Positions 39,706 through 50,745 of a DNA stretch of 64,000 bases are shown here, in pieces; position 1 is the first letter of the stretch; every line of letters starts with the position of its first letter. The translations under genes and the position numbers were made by a program. This DNA comes from Narthecium ossifragum (taxonomy: Eukaryota > Streptophyta > Magnoliopsida > Dioscoreales > Nartheciaceae), in the NCBI GenBank assembly GCA_963920575.1, contig OY986965.1, positions 2,789,072-2,853,071 of the forward strand, given 5' to 3'. The notes under the pieces are model-generated. The model did no database searches. It was not told the origin of the DNA and worked only from the letters and a program-made list of their open reading frames with translations.

Positions 39706-40323
39706 TAACGAACCCACACTCTCTATATGACATCCTACTCATCAGATTGTGACTAATTACAGCCCATTAACCCTAAATTCTTTTGACCATTTTGCATGCA
39801 TCCTGTGAGGGGCTTTAATTAGCTATTTTTTGTGGGCAGGGTGAGAGCAAGACTAGGCTGAGAAATAACAATGTTATGCATTAGTCATGTTGCATCTAAT
39901 GTTTTCCTATTGGTCTATATTCCAAGTTTCCAATTAGCATCTAATGTGCTAGCTAATGGTTTGTTGCTAATCAGGCACGAGGGTTTTTTTGGGCAAGTGA
40001 TCTGGTGTTGGAGAGGGGTTACTGCTATCCTTCTGTTTGTAGCCTATCTATTGCAAAATTGTTTGATTCATTTGGTAATTGTTTGCCTGCAGCCAGCCGC
40101 TAATATCGGCACTCGCAAATCAATTGAGTCCGGAGAAGTCATCTGTCTTGGGCAATGTTCTAAAAGAATCACGGGGTATTAGGCCATAACCCCAAATCTA
40201 GCCCCCTCCTTGTCCAGAGCCCCATACGTCTTGTTAAAAACCCCACCTTCACTACTTTCATATGAATAACCCAACAACACATAAAAATGACAATAATACC
40301 CTTACCTTTGTTTTATATTTTTT

Positions 40324-41401
40324 GGGTAAAAATCATTTTGGTCCCCTCTAGTTTCAGGGTTTTTCATTTTAAACCCTGTGTTTCAAAATGTAACAAAACA
40401 AACCCTGTAATTACAATAATTTCACTTAAAACCCAAATTACTGACGACCGTTTCTTGACTTAACGGTCATTAGTAATTCATTTAGGGAAAATATCATTTT
40501 GGTCCCCCTCTAGTTACAGGGTTTTCCATTTTAAACCCTATGGTTAAAATAATTCCATTTTAAACCATGTGTTACAAAATGTAACAAAACAGACCCTATG
40601 GTTACAATAATTTCACTTTAAACCCAAATTTAGTAACGGCTGTTACAGACTTAACGCCAAACTGGCTCTGACCCAATATTGACTGGTTTATTCTGTTCTC
40701 TCTCTTCCCTCACTTATCTCCCTCTAGCCGCCTGCGGCTTCCCGCCGCCAGACCGCCCGGGCACCCCACCTCCAGATCTCTCTCGACAGGCTGAGATCTT
40801 AGGCGACCAAAGATGGGATTTTTAGGTGACCCAAGATGGGATTTTTAGGCGACCCAAGTGGCCATTACTCTAATCTCTCCCTTCACATTGGTGGCCTTCT
40901 ACTCCTGCAGATTGCCACCGCCACCCATGCAAGCTCTTCCTAGCTCTCTCCGTTGCAAACCAAGACGCTGCTCTGCCTCCAGCGCATCCTCGAGTACCCG
41001 CTGGCCCTCTCTATGGTCAACATGCTCTTCACCCAACCAGTCCATGCATGGGATGCTTGTTTTGACAACTATGATTATAATGGGGCTACGAATGAGCTGG
41101 CAACGAGGCTAACGACGAGACAACCGTTTGGCGTTAAGTCCGTAATGCCCGTTACTAAATTTGGGTTCAAAATGAAATTATTGTAACCATAGGGTTTAAA
41201 ATGAAAAACCCTGAAACTAGAGGGGACCAAAATGATATTTTCCCTTTCATTTTAAACCCTGTGTTTCAACAAACGGTCGTTACTAAATTTGGGCTTAAAG
41301 TGAAATTATTATAACTATAGGGTCTGTTTTGTCACGTTTTGAAACACAGGGTTAAAAATGAAAAATGCTGAAATCAGAGGGGACCAAAATGTTTTTTACC
41401 C
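40324..41401. mobile_element. 1.08-kb TIR element (outer of a self-nested pair)
   Basis: The left end GGGTAAAAATCATTTTGGTC and right end GGACCAAAATGTTTTTTACCC are inverted repeats extending well over 100 bp, with TTTCAGGGTTTTTCATTTT and AAACCCTGTG tracts. Flanked by TATTTTTT on both sides (40316-40323, 41402 onward). Mutator-like by structure. Interrupted by a close relative at 40495-41244. Confidence 0.75.
40495..41244. mobile_element. 750-bp TIR element nested in its own relative
   Basis: Ends GGGAAAATATCATTTTGGTC and its inverse, with the same TIR family as the surrounding element. Near-matching 9-bp flanks ATTCATTTA and TTTCATTTT (7 of 9). The centre (40680-41110) is GC-rich and holds an open stretch with LEYPLALSMVNMLFTQPVHA that I do not recognise, possibly a captured fragment. 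Confidence 0.7.
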
Positions 41402-41409
41402 TATTTTTT

Positions 41410-42310
41410 TATTTCAGCATTTTCTCTCTCCTCTCTCCCCCCTCTCTCTCCTCTCTCTCCCCCGGCGAGCCAGCCCTCACCTTCTCTGCCGCATGACCCA
41501 CTCCGGCGACCACCCCCTTCCCAACCTTTTCTCTCTCCTCACTCTCCTCTCTCCTCCCAACCTCCGGCGGACCTCTACAATCCGGACAACTCCTTCTCCG
41601 GCGTACCCATGGCCACTCGACCTTGGCCACCACCCCTCCACCCTCCAACCTCCTCGTTCCCGGCCACCCCTGACGCCTTCCAAGCTTCATACCGACGTCG
41701 CCGCCTCCTTCTCCTCGTTCCCTCTTCATTGCCGACGATGCCCGACCTCCTCCGACGTCACCCTTCCAGTCACCAGCAACGCCGCCCTTCCAGTCACCAG
41801 CAACCGCCATCCGAGCTCAGCCATCGTCGAGACCCTCCGCCCCCTCAGGTTCCAGCACCCGCCGACGGCTCCACTCCGTCTAAGGACGCCGATCATCACC
41901 GAGCTCTCCAGCCCTCACCGGAACCCCACGCCACCCCTCCTCAACCCCTCCGTCTCCGGCCTCCCCACCTCAACACCTTCGTCTCCGGCCTCCCCGAACC
42001 TATCTACCACCGGATCCGAAGTCCTGACGCCGCTGCTACTCTCGTCCGCCCCCTTTTAGGTGAGATCCGTCGATCCAGCGGCGTCCGTCGGAGATGGAGT
42101 TCGTCGGAGATGGAGACCATCGTTTTCTACCTGAGCTGAGCTGGTTCAACCAAGCCAGCCTCAAAGGACTGGATCAGATCCCATCTGATCTGATTCAATC
42201 TGGTATAATCCAAATTGATCCCTTCAAATCCAGGCCCTCCACCCCACCTGATCTAATCAGATGCTCAGTGTGATCAAGCTCTAATTGGGCTTGATATAAT
42301 CAAACTAGAT
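41410..42310. other. GC-rich Pro/Ser-coding stretch plus GATT(T/G)GATC tract
   Basis: CT-rich start (CTCTCTCCTCTCTC), then Pro/Ser/Arg-rich frames on plus with no recognised domain, then a stretch of CTGATCTGATTCAATCTGGT type. The same order occurs at 54610-55450 in the related element, so it belongs to the element rather than to a host gene. Confidence 0.55.
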
Positions 42311-42329
42311 CGAGCCATCAGTCATTTTG

Positions 42330-43550
42330 ATATTTTTAAATTCATTTTCAGATTTTTAAATTTATTTTCATCTTTTAATTTCATTTTCATTTTTCTGAAT
42401 TCATTTCCATCTTTTTACATGCATTTTCATATTTTTACATGCATTTTTATCTTTATGAATTCATTTTCATCTTTCATACATTTTCGTCTTTTTAACTCTA
42501 TTTTCATCTGTTTAAATCAATTTTCATCCTTATTAACTTTATTTTTAACTTTTTAAATTCATTTTCATCATTCTAAATTCACTTTTATCTTTTTAAATTC
42601 ATTTTCATCTTTTTACATGCATTTCCATGTTTTTACATGCATTTTTATCTTTCTGAATTCATTTTCATCTTTCATACATTTTCGTCTTTTTAACTCTATT
42701 TTCATCTGTTTAAATCTATTTTCATCCTTATTAACTTTATTTTTAACATTTTAAATTCATTTTCATCATTCTAAATTCACTTTTTTCTTTTTAAATTCAT
42801 TTTCATCTTTCTAAATTCATTCTCATCTTTTTAATTTAATTTTCATCTTTTAAAATTCATTTTCATCTTTCTAAAATCATTTTAATCTTTCTGAATTCAT
42901 TTTCATCTTTCTAAATTCATTTTCATCTTTCTGAATTCATTTTCATCTTTCTAAATTCATTTTCATCTTTCTGAATTCATTTTCATCTTTCACAAATCAT
43001 TTTCATCTTTCTGAATTCATTTTCATCTTTTTTAAATCATTTTCATCTTTCTGAAATCATTTTCATCTTTCTAAAATCATTTTCATCTTTATGAATTCAT
43101 TTTAATCTTTCACAAAACATTTTCATCTTTCTGAATTCATTTTCATCTTTCTGAATTCATTTTCATCTTTCTGAATTCATTTTCATCTTTTTAAAATCAT
43201 TTTCATCTTTCTAAAATCATTTTCATCTTTCACAATACATTTTCATCTTTCAAAATTCTTTTTCATCTTTCTGAATTCTTTTTCATCTTTCTGAATTCTT
43301 TTTCATATTTCAAAAATCATTTTCGTCAATCTAAAAACATTTTCATCTTTCACAATTCATTTTCATCTTTCAGAATTCATTTTCATCTTTCAGAATTCAT
43401 TTTCATTTTTCAGAAATCATTTTCATCTTTCAAAAATTATTTTCATCTTTCATAATTCATTTTCATCGTTTACAATTCATTTTCATCTTTCACAATTCAT
43501 TTTCATCTTTCTGAATTCATTTTCATCTTTCACAATTCATTTTCATCTTT
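42330..43550. repeat. 20-bp minisatellite TTTTCATCTTTCTGAATTCA
   Basis: About 60 tandem degenerate units of 20 bp. It continues at 45238-45430 beyond a Pack-MULE inserted into the array. The early part (42330-42830) is a longer-period version, with a block of about 200 bp repeated twice. A shorter degenerate array with the same core TTTTCATCTTT lies at 55500-55862. Confidence 0.9.
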
Positions 43551-45237
43551 GGGTTAATAACACTTTACTCCCTTCTAGTTTCACAATATGTCAATTTACC
43601 CCATATAGTTTAAAACGTGACAAAACACACCCTTAAGTTTTCAATGTGGTCGTTTTACATCCAAAGCTCAAACGGCGTTAACCTGGCTGACGGCAAACCG
43701 AGTAAATAGGTCACGTGCGTTGCACGTGATCCCCTTTTACCGGTTTTGCCCGGTTACCATGTCCTTCATCTCCGCCGTCGGGCTCCTGGCCGCCGGGAAC
43801 GGGCACCTGTGTCAAGCCGCGGTGGATGCGGTCTTCCGTGGCTGCAATCCGTGCCCGACCTCAGGTTCCGACGCAGCCGCCGGCGATCTCCTCTACGGCC
43901 GCCCCACCACGGCAAACCGGCTAATAGGTTCGGTCAACCGGCTAATAGGTTCGATTTTGACTAGGGAGAGAGAGGAAGATGACATCACCATCACTGCCTA
44001 CGTCATCCACCTGGTTGAGCTCACCAAGCACGTCACCACCGCCATGCTCTACCATCAGTGGCAGGACGACGATGGCGGCGGCGGCTGGGAGTGCGGGGAC
44101 AACGACGGCGGCGGCGGCGGCTGGGAGTGCGGGGACGACGATGACGGCGGCGGCCACTGTGGACATGTTCCGTCGCCAGACCGGCATCACCATCCGCCAG
44201 GCCAGCGTCGTGTAGAGCTTCGCCAGCATGCACGAGGACGACTGCCCAGCAGACCGGCATCACTATCCGCCAGGCCAGCGTCCAGGATTTCCACCTCCAC
44301 CTCAACGCCCTCCTCCGCCTCCACCTCCACCTCCACGCTCTCCTCCGCCTCCACCTCCACCTCCACACTCTCCTCCACCTTCAGCACCCACACGCGTTGG
44401 TGATCTCCCGCATGACGCACTGCGCGCCCCCGCCTGAGGATGGCATGCACCACGGTGGTGATGGTGAGGTGTGGGATGTTGTCGGCGGAGCGCGTCGCCC
44501 ATCCCAAGGAGTACCTGACGGCCAGGCGGTAGAGGATGTAGCACGTGGTTAGGACCTAGGCGTCGGAGATGAAGATCTGGGCTCGCTCGCGGTCGGAGAA
44601 GATGGGGTCGTAGGGGTCGAAGTGGCAAGCGAAACGTGGGTACGGGTGGCCGGAGACGTTGACGGCGAGGTAGAGAGGCTAGCCCATGGTGAGGGAGATG
44701 AAGAGGGTGAGCAAACGTCCGGGGTGGGTTATTAGATATTTAGAGTACCATGCCATGGAGCTCTTGGGCTTGGGGACGAAGACCTCATCGCGCTCGAGGG
44801 AGCCGGTGTTAGAGTGGTGGCGGCGGTGGGAGTCCTTCCAGGAGAAGTAGGGGACGAGGAGGGCGAAGTGGAGGACGAGGCCGACGAGGTCGTCGAGGAG
44901 GGATGAGTCGGAGATCCAGTTGAGGGCGAGGTAGAGAAGGATGGACACAGTGCCGAGGTCGTGGACGGCGAAGGAGAAGGTGTGGAGGACGGAGCGGCTG
45001 AAGCGGTGATGGAACCGGGCAACAGGTTTTGCAACGTGATGGAACCGGTCAAAAATGGTCACGTGCGTTGCACGTGACCTATTTACCCAGTTTGCCGTCA
45101 ACCTGGTTAACGGCGTTTGAAATTTGGGTGTAAAATGACCACATTGAAAAATTAAGGGTTCGTTTTGTCACGTTTTAAACTATAGGGGGTAAATTGACAT
45201 ATTGTCAAACTAGAAGGGAGTAAAATGTTATTAACCC
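43551..45237. mobile_element. Pack-MULE with about 185-bp TIRs
   Basis: A 1687-bp element. TIRs of about 185 bp begin GGGTTAATAACA.TTTACTCC and run to GGTCACGTGCGTTGCACGTGA with few mismatches. The 9-bp flank TTCATCTTT lies on both sides (43542-43550, 45238-45246); because the site is a tandem array with the same unit, this duplication alone is weak, but the TIR structure is strong. The interior is GC-rich and holds a captured desaturase fragment on the minus strand plus unrecognised DNA with Ser/Thr-coding CCACCT repeats (44290-44380). Confidence 0.9.
44500..45015 (-). pseudogene. FAD2: captured omega-6 oleate desaturase (FAD2) fragment
   Basis: Delta-12 desaturase-like sequence inside a Pack-MULE. 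Seen: [11 protein letters not shown], then [20 protein letters not shown], the second His box in [20 protein letters not shown], and [12 protein letters not shown] stop follows FISLTMG, and after it the frame goes on with [38 protein letters not shown] and another stop. The region with the first His box (HECGHH) is deleted between the N-terminal helix and LDDLVG, and the C-terminal His box is missing. Not functional as a desaturase. Confidence 0.9.
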
Positions 45238-45999
45238 TTCATCTTTCAAAAATCATTTTCAACTTTTACAATTCATTTTCATCTTTCTGAATTCATTTTC
45301 ATCTTTCTGAATTCATTTTCATCTTTCAGAATTCATTTTCATCTTCTTAAATTCATTTTCATCTTACACAATTCATTTTCATCTTTCACAATTCATTTTC
45401 ATATTTCTGAATTCATTTTTACCTTTTAAAATGCATTCCGGCGCCACCACCATTTTCGTCTTTTTCTTAATAAACCCCATTTTAATATATTTTTTAATAA
45501 TCAGGGGCATTTTAGTCATCTTCTTAATACATCAGCCAATTAAATATATCAAATGGGGTTCTAACCTTAAAAACCCATCATATGGGATTTTTAACAAAAA
45601 ACTTTACTAAAGTGGTGTTATCACCAATTAACTAAAGAATCACTGCCTATCATGCTTCGAGACTTTTATTGTCAAAATATTGTGAAATGTTGCCTCGATA
45701 AGTTCCCTCTACAAGATAAATTTGTAGGTTCCCATAAAATGTTTAATGAATGTGTTAATATGTTGTTGGAACCAATCTTACCATTTTTTTTACAGGATGC
45801 TATCCGTTCAATAGCTTTGGAAGTTGAACAACTTTCACAACACCCAGTTGCGTTTACAGGCTTATTGAACCTACTGAGATCATGTAATCAACAGGAAAAG
45901 CTGGGTATCCTGAACCACTTTCAGCGGTCTGCATGTCGGCTGGCTATGCACGACAACAGGTATAATTTTTTGATGTTTTATTATACTTAGATGACACTG

Positions 46000-46688
46000 C
46001 TTTGATAAACAATGAGTATCGAAAATTGGACAACAAGTGGTATCAGAGCTTAGGTTCAGATATGGGCATTGAAATTGATTCACCATCCACATTGAGAAGA
46101 TGTCTGGGGATTCGTCGTCAAAATCTACACCGACGACAAGATCTACAGTTTCGAATACAAAGTTCGAGGTAGAGAAATTTGATGGAACTAACAACTTTGG
46201 AATGTGGCAGTGCGGGGTCATGGATGTCTTGTTCCAGCAAGAACTAGACATCACTTTGGAAGAAAAGCCCAAGGAGATGTCAGATGAAGATTGGAAGAAA
46301 ATCAATCGTCTGGCTTGTGGAACAATCAGGCTTTGTTTGGCAAGGGATCAGAAGTATTTTGTAATGAGGGAGACATCAGCAAAGGAATTGTGGAAGAAAT
46401 TGGAGGACAAGTTTATGACCAAAAGCATTGAGAATATGTTTTATTTGAAGAAGAAGCTCTTCCGTTTCCAATACAAAGGAGGTATTTCTATGTCTGAGCA
46501 TTTGAATGGTTATAATAAGATTCTTGCTAATTTACAAAATTTAGAAGTTGAGATATTAGATGAAGACAAAGCTCTCTTGTTGTTGAATTCATTACCTGAT
46601 TTGTATGAACACTTGACTACTACTTTATTGTATGAGAAAAGTGAGATCAAATATAAAGATGTTGCTAATGCTCTGATACCACTTGTTG
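46000..46688 (+). pseudogene. Copia retrotransposon gag fragment with primer-binding site
   Basis: Sits in a pumilio intron. An LTR tail ending in CAACA precedes the primer-binding site TGGTATCAGAGC (46038-46049). Gag starts at the ATG 46100-46102. It shows the plant Copia gag (UBN2-like) pattern: EVEKFDGTNNFGMWQCGVMD, DEDWKKINRLACGTIRLCLA, AKELWKKLEDKFMTKS, FYLKKKLFRFQYKGG and DKALLLLNSLPDLYEHL. The frame passes DVANAL and then runs into another element's primer-binding site and LTR in reverse. The zinc knuckle, protease, integrase and reverse transcriptase are absent. Confidence 0.9.
46038..46049 (+). other. primer-binding site for initiator Met tRNA
   Basis: TGGTATCAGAGC matches the usual plant Copia primer-binding site, two bases after the LTR end. 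Confidence 0.85.
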
Positions 46689-47351
46689 CGCCGGAAGGCA
46701 CTCCCAATGCAAGAATCCACCAACAATCGAGAAGAAAACAAACCACACCAAAGAATAGAGGGAGAGAAAATAGAGAACACACTAAGAACACAAGAATTTA
46801 ACGTGGTTCGGCAATAGCCTACATCCACGGGCGGCACTGCGAGATCAATCCACTAATCAAGATGAAGGAGTACAAAGTAGGACAAAAGCCTCTCTCCAAA
46901 AGGCTCTCAAGCTCTTTCCAAAACCCTATTTTTCTCCCTTAGATTTTAGGGTTACAAACACTCTATTTATATCCCCCAATAAACCCAAATCCGAATTAAA
47001 TCAGAGTCATCGGATTTTCCATCAAATAGGGAAGGATCGATCCCATTATAGAAGAAGGATCGATCTTTATGCTTCAGCTTCGACGTAATCCAGAATTCCT
47101 GAGTCCGATCGATCCTACTATAGAGACGGATCGATCGGAACAAAGAAAGATCGATTCTTTATGACATGAAGATCGATCCTATATATCCAAAAGAGCAGCG
47201 AGCGAGAGGTGGATCGATCGCTTGGTGACTCCGCCAATAAGGCATCCTCTGTCTGGGAAAAATGCCAAGACAGATCGATCCGTCATGACATGTCGGATCG
47301 ATCTGCAAAGAAGGATCGATCCTAAGACTTGAAACGAGCCAAAAGTCAACA
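46684..47351 (-). mobile_element. Copia-type LTR in reverse orientation
   Basis: Minus-strand LTR of 668 bp starting TGTTGACTTTTGGC and ending GGCGCAACA, followed by AG and the primer-binding site TGGTATCAGAGC (46670-46681, minus). It holds ACGTGGTTCGGC near its 3' end and a TATA box TATAAATA near 46973-46982. Upstream of the TATA box lies a GATCGATC array. The internal region of this element is absent except for the primer site. Confidence 0.85.
47034..47325. promoter_or_regulatory. GATCGATC cluster in the U3 of a Copia LTR
   Basis: Nine perfect GATCGATC sites and one variant in 290 bp. In minus orientation they sit about 50-350 bases upstream of the LTR TATA box. Sequences between sites are unrelated to those in the other LTR clusters. 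Confidence 0.75.
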
Positions 47352-47362
47352 AGTTTCATTTA

Positions 47363-47410
47363 TGTGATGCCTTTTATTTTTTACAGAAACTAGCTACTTG
47401 GTTCAATTCG
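47363..47410 (+). repeat. decayed duplicate of a pumilio exon start
   Basis: TTTTACAGAAACTAGCTACTTGGTTCAATT.GTTCT-type sequence repeats the acceptor and first bases of the real exon at 47471-47508, where TTTTACAGAACC and CACTTGGTTCAATTTGTTCT are found, about 100 bp upstream. Confidence 0.7.
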
Positions 47411-47941
47411 TTCTCGGTTTTATTATAGTTGGTACTTTCATTTATGTTATAGGCTGATAGCTTTTTCTGTTTTACAGAACCCACTTGGTTCAATTTGTTC
47501 TTGGTCAAACCGATCTTCAAAGTCTCAATTTTGAGATCTTTCCACTGCTTGCAAGCAAAATCAAAAAAATGGCGACGGACAAAAATGGTTCACGGGTGAT
47601 TGACAAATGCATAAGTTGCTCTGCTGAAGGATGCATGGTTATTGGTGATCAACTTCTGCAAATATCTACTATACACTTGACCAGGATCATCACAGACATG
47701 AATGGAAGCTATGTCATACAAAATTTGCTGAAACACTCCAATGTAAGTGCAATGTTTTTATAAATTACGTTTATAATTGTAGGATTAGTATTTTACAAAT
47801 ATCTTTTAATATAATTTACATTTCCACTCGCAGGAGTCTACCTGTACACTATTATCGGAGGCACTACATGGCCGTTGTTCAATAGCAAAGGGTCACGTGT
47901 TCGCAAAATATGTTTTCAAGCAACTGGAGCAGCAGATGTAA

Positions 47942-48156
47942 TGCTCAAGTTTGTCTTGTCTTTGCTTTTAGCCCACCTTGTAGCCACATGGAGAGCACCT
48001 GGAGACCAAAACTGTGGTGGTCATTCTAATACGTGTCATCGCTTTTCCTTCTTTACATTTCTTGTCAATCACAAGTACTTTTTTTGTTACAGACCTAATT
48101 TTTCTTGCCTAGGTTTTATTGTGCATTAACAACATCACGCACTTTATTTTACTCTT
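47942..48156. other. 3' flank of pumilio remnant
   Basis: Sequence between the pumilio stop and the next MULE. No gene is seen. Confidence 0.5.
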
Positions 48157-49859
48157 GGCCAAAAAATAGTTTGCTACTCTATAGTTTCTCAATTTTACAG
48201 TTTAATATCACGTATTTTTAAAATTATCAAAAAATACTCCAAATTACATAATAGTGTAGTATAAACCTATCATCCGACACCGTTACACATTTTAACGGCA
48301 AACCGATCACTTTGCTCAATTTTGACTGATATTTGGTCTATTTTGACTGGTTTTTGGTGACGTGGGGAGTGAGAGAGAGAGATACGGGATGGAGAGAGAG
48401 AGCACCAGCCGGGGATGGAGATCCGGCGTCCAACGGAGCCGTGTTGGCTTACGGCTGGCGTCCCCCAAGCTTCACCGCCGGCATCTTGCCTCGCCGGCCA
48501 ACGACGCCGAGCACCATCGACTCCTTCCTGATGCAAAGTTGACCAGTTTACCGTGGCATCGGAGAGATGGAAGTGGAGGAGCGTGGTGTCGTCGAATAGT
48601 TGCAGCAGTAGTGGCACCAAGAGTAGTAAAAGTAACTCCAACCAGCAGCATCAGCATCGTTACCAGAGCCTTTCGTAGCCTCATCATCATCATCCACACC
48701 CGCAGGAGCAGGCGAACCAAGGCAGGGGATCCGCCGCCCCCGCCCTCCAGCTTGTTCATTTGGATGGTGGCCGGTGGTGGAGGAGGGTCTTTGATGGGCT
48801 CCATCATTGGCCATGGGGGGTTGGGGATGGTGGACGCTAGCTTGGCCGTGTCAGACCGCCAAGCACGACACTGCTCTTCCTCGCCCCGCCGTAGCAGCCG
48901 ACAGTTCCAAGAAGGTGGCTGCGGTTAAGAGGGTGTCCAAGGACCGGCACACCAAGGTTGACGGTAGGGGCCGGCGGATCCGGATGCCGGCGACATGCGC
49001 GACGCGGGTGTTCCAGCTGACGAGAGAGCTAGGTCACAAGTCGGACGGGGAGACCACCGAGTGGCTCCTCCGGCAAGCGAAGTCAGCCATCATACAAGCC
49101 ACTGGCACGGGCACCATACCCGCCAACTTCTCCACCCTCAACGTCTCCACACGGAGCAGTGGCTCCTCCGTCTCCGCCCCGCCGTCGAGATCCGCACCAC
49201 ACTCCTTCCACGCCCTGATCATCACACAACATCACCAGCCAGACTACGATGATGGCCCCCCTGACCCCGGGATCTCCGACACCCCTATTGGAGATGCTCG
49301 TCTCGCCTCCTCTGGTGTCGCCGCAGCTACTGGAGCTTAGCATGAGAGGCACAACGGGACCGAAGGCGCCGGAGCTCCCCGTTGCTCTGCTTCGCATCAC
49401 CCGCTCACCGGAATCCATCGCCCTCTCTCCTCTCTCTCTAAACCTTCGAGTGAGCTACTGGAGCTTAGCATGAGAGGCACAACGGGACCGATGGCGGCCA
49501 GGCAGAGCATGTCGGCGCTCTGGCTCTGAATCTCCGGAGGTCTCTCTCTTCTCATGTTATGAATTTTGACTTTCTTTTTTTATCACGTCAGCAAATTCAT
49601 AAAAAAATAGTCAAAATAATATTTAAAAAGGCAAATTGGGAGGTCTCTTTTTGGCACGTCAGCAAATCCTAAGAAAACCAACAAAAAGGTCAAAATTGAT
49701 GAAATTGACTGATTTACCGTCGAGTTAGTAACGACGTTAGGACGGTGGCACTAACCTACATAGTTTTGAAAGTTAGGTGTACTTTTACGTGATTTTGAAA
49801 GATGATGGTATTAAACTACAAATCCTGAAAACTACAGGGTATCAAAGTGTTGTTCGGCA
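48157..49859. mobile_element. Pack-MULE carrying a TCP fragment
   Basis: A 1703-bp element flanked by TTTACTCTT on both sides (48148-48156, 49860-49868), a clear 9-bp duplication. The TIRs are diverged: the left GGCCAAAAAATAGTTTGCTA and the right, read inward, TGCCGAACAACACTTTGATA, both followed by C.(A/G)TAGTTT and AGTTTAATA.CA. Subterminal GTTA/AACGG motifs resemble the other TIR elements here. No transposase. Confidence 0.85.
48890..49180 (+). pseudogene. captured class I TCP domain
   Basis: Encodes a basic helix-loop-helix DNA-binding TCP domain of class I type: [75 protein letters not shown]. The basic region is well kept, while helix II has drifted (RQAKSAI for the usual QQAEPAV). It sits in the middle of a Pack-MULE, with no full-length TCP protein around it. 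The frame is open from 48807 to 49340, so a chimeric protein is possible but unproven. Confidence 0.9.
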
Positions 49860-49879
49860 TTTACTCTTTCATAGATTGT

Positions 49880-50524
<645 letters not shown>

Positions 50525-50619
50525 GACAACGGGGGCGGGGTGGAACGGTAGTGAAAGATGCTACCTTTGATCTGGGGGATGAGGCGGTGGACGGGTGGCC
50601 GGAGGGTGGTGTGGTGTAA

Positions 50620-50745
50620 TAATAGGATTGGGGGATGCAATAGGTAGGTATTGCACATCGGTGCAATAGATAATCCCCACCGTCCGGAACCAATCTACTT
50701 AACAGGAAACATGGGTATTGATATGAATCGGATCCACGCCCGTGG
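50620..50745. repeat. left inverted repeat flanking the TPR-SET copy
   Basis: About 125 bp, inverted relative to 53470-53493 plus 54174-54300. Shared blocks: TATTGCACCGATGTGCAATA, CCTGTTAAGTAGATTG, GACGGTG.GGATTA and CGGATCCA. The right copy is split by a MULE. Confidence 0.75.

Larger units (their letters stand above)
40173..45633. mobile_element. 5.46-kb Mutator-like TIR element in a pumilio exon
   Basis: Flanked by AAAGAATCAC at 40163-40172 and 45634-45643; 9-10-bp duplications are typical of Mutator-like elements. The termini are diverged inverted repeats: GGGGTATTAGGCCATAACCCC at the left, and AGTTAATTGGTGATAACACC reading inward from the right. The left end matches 54496 onward. No transposase, so non-autonomous. 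It contains GC-rich DNA, a 20-bp tandem array and three nested TIR elements. Helitron ends are not present. Confidence 0.75.
40093..47941 (+). pseudogene. pumilio-repeat protein, 3' exons, disrupted
   Basis: Remnant of an RNA-binding protein with Puf repeats. Exons: 40093-40172 joined to 45644-45724 (one exon split by an insertion), 45796-45959, 47478-47742 and 47834-47941, with matching phases after removal of the insert. Diagnostic Puf-like text: FYCQNIVKCCLDKFP, HLVQFVLGQTD, MATDKNGSRVIDKCIS, ITDMNGSYVIQNLLKHSN, and the end KGHVFAKYVFKQLEQQM with a stop. Reading across the insertion gives VLGNVLKES then LPIMLRDFY in one frame. The N-terminal part is not visible. The 5.46-kb insertion in an exon makes function unlikely, though an unusual splice could remove it. 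Confidence 0.75.

Noticed and set aside
41358..42059. 233-codon Pro/Ser-rich open frame on plus
   Set aside because: CT/GC-rich block shared between two transposon relatives; composition, not a protein family.
42330..43550. CRISPR-like direct repeats
   Set aside because: Units abut without spacers and the context is plant nuclear DNA, so this is a minisatellite.
43720..44403. 227-codon open frame on plus over the Pack-MULE left half
   Set aside because: It crosses the TIR into cargo and runs into Ser/Thr repeats; no domain recognised in this frame.
40173..45633. Helitron identity for the 5.46-kb insertion
   Set aside because: It has a 10-bp target duplication and inverted termini, and lacks the TC start and CTRR end of Helitrons.
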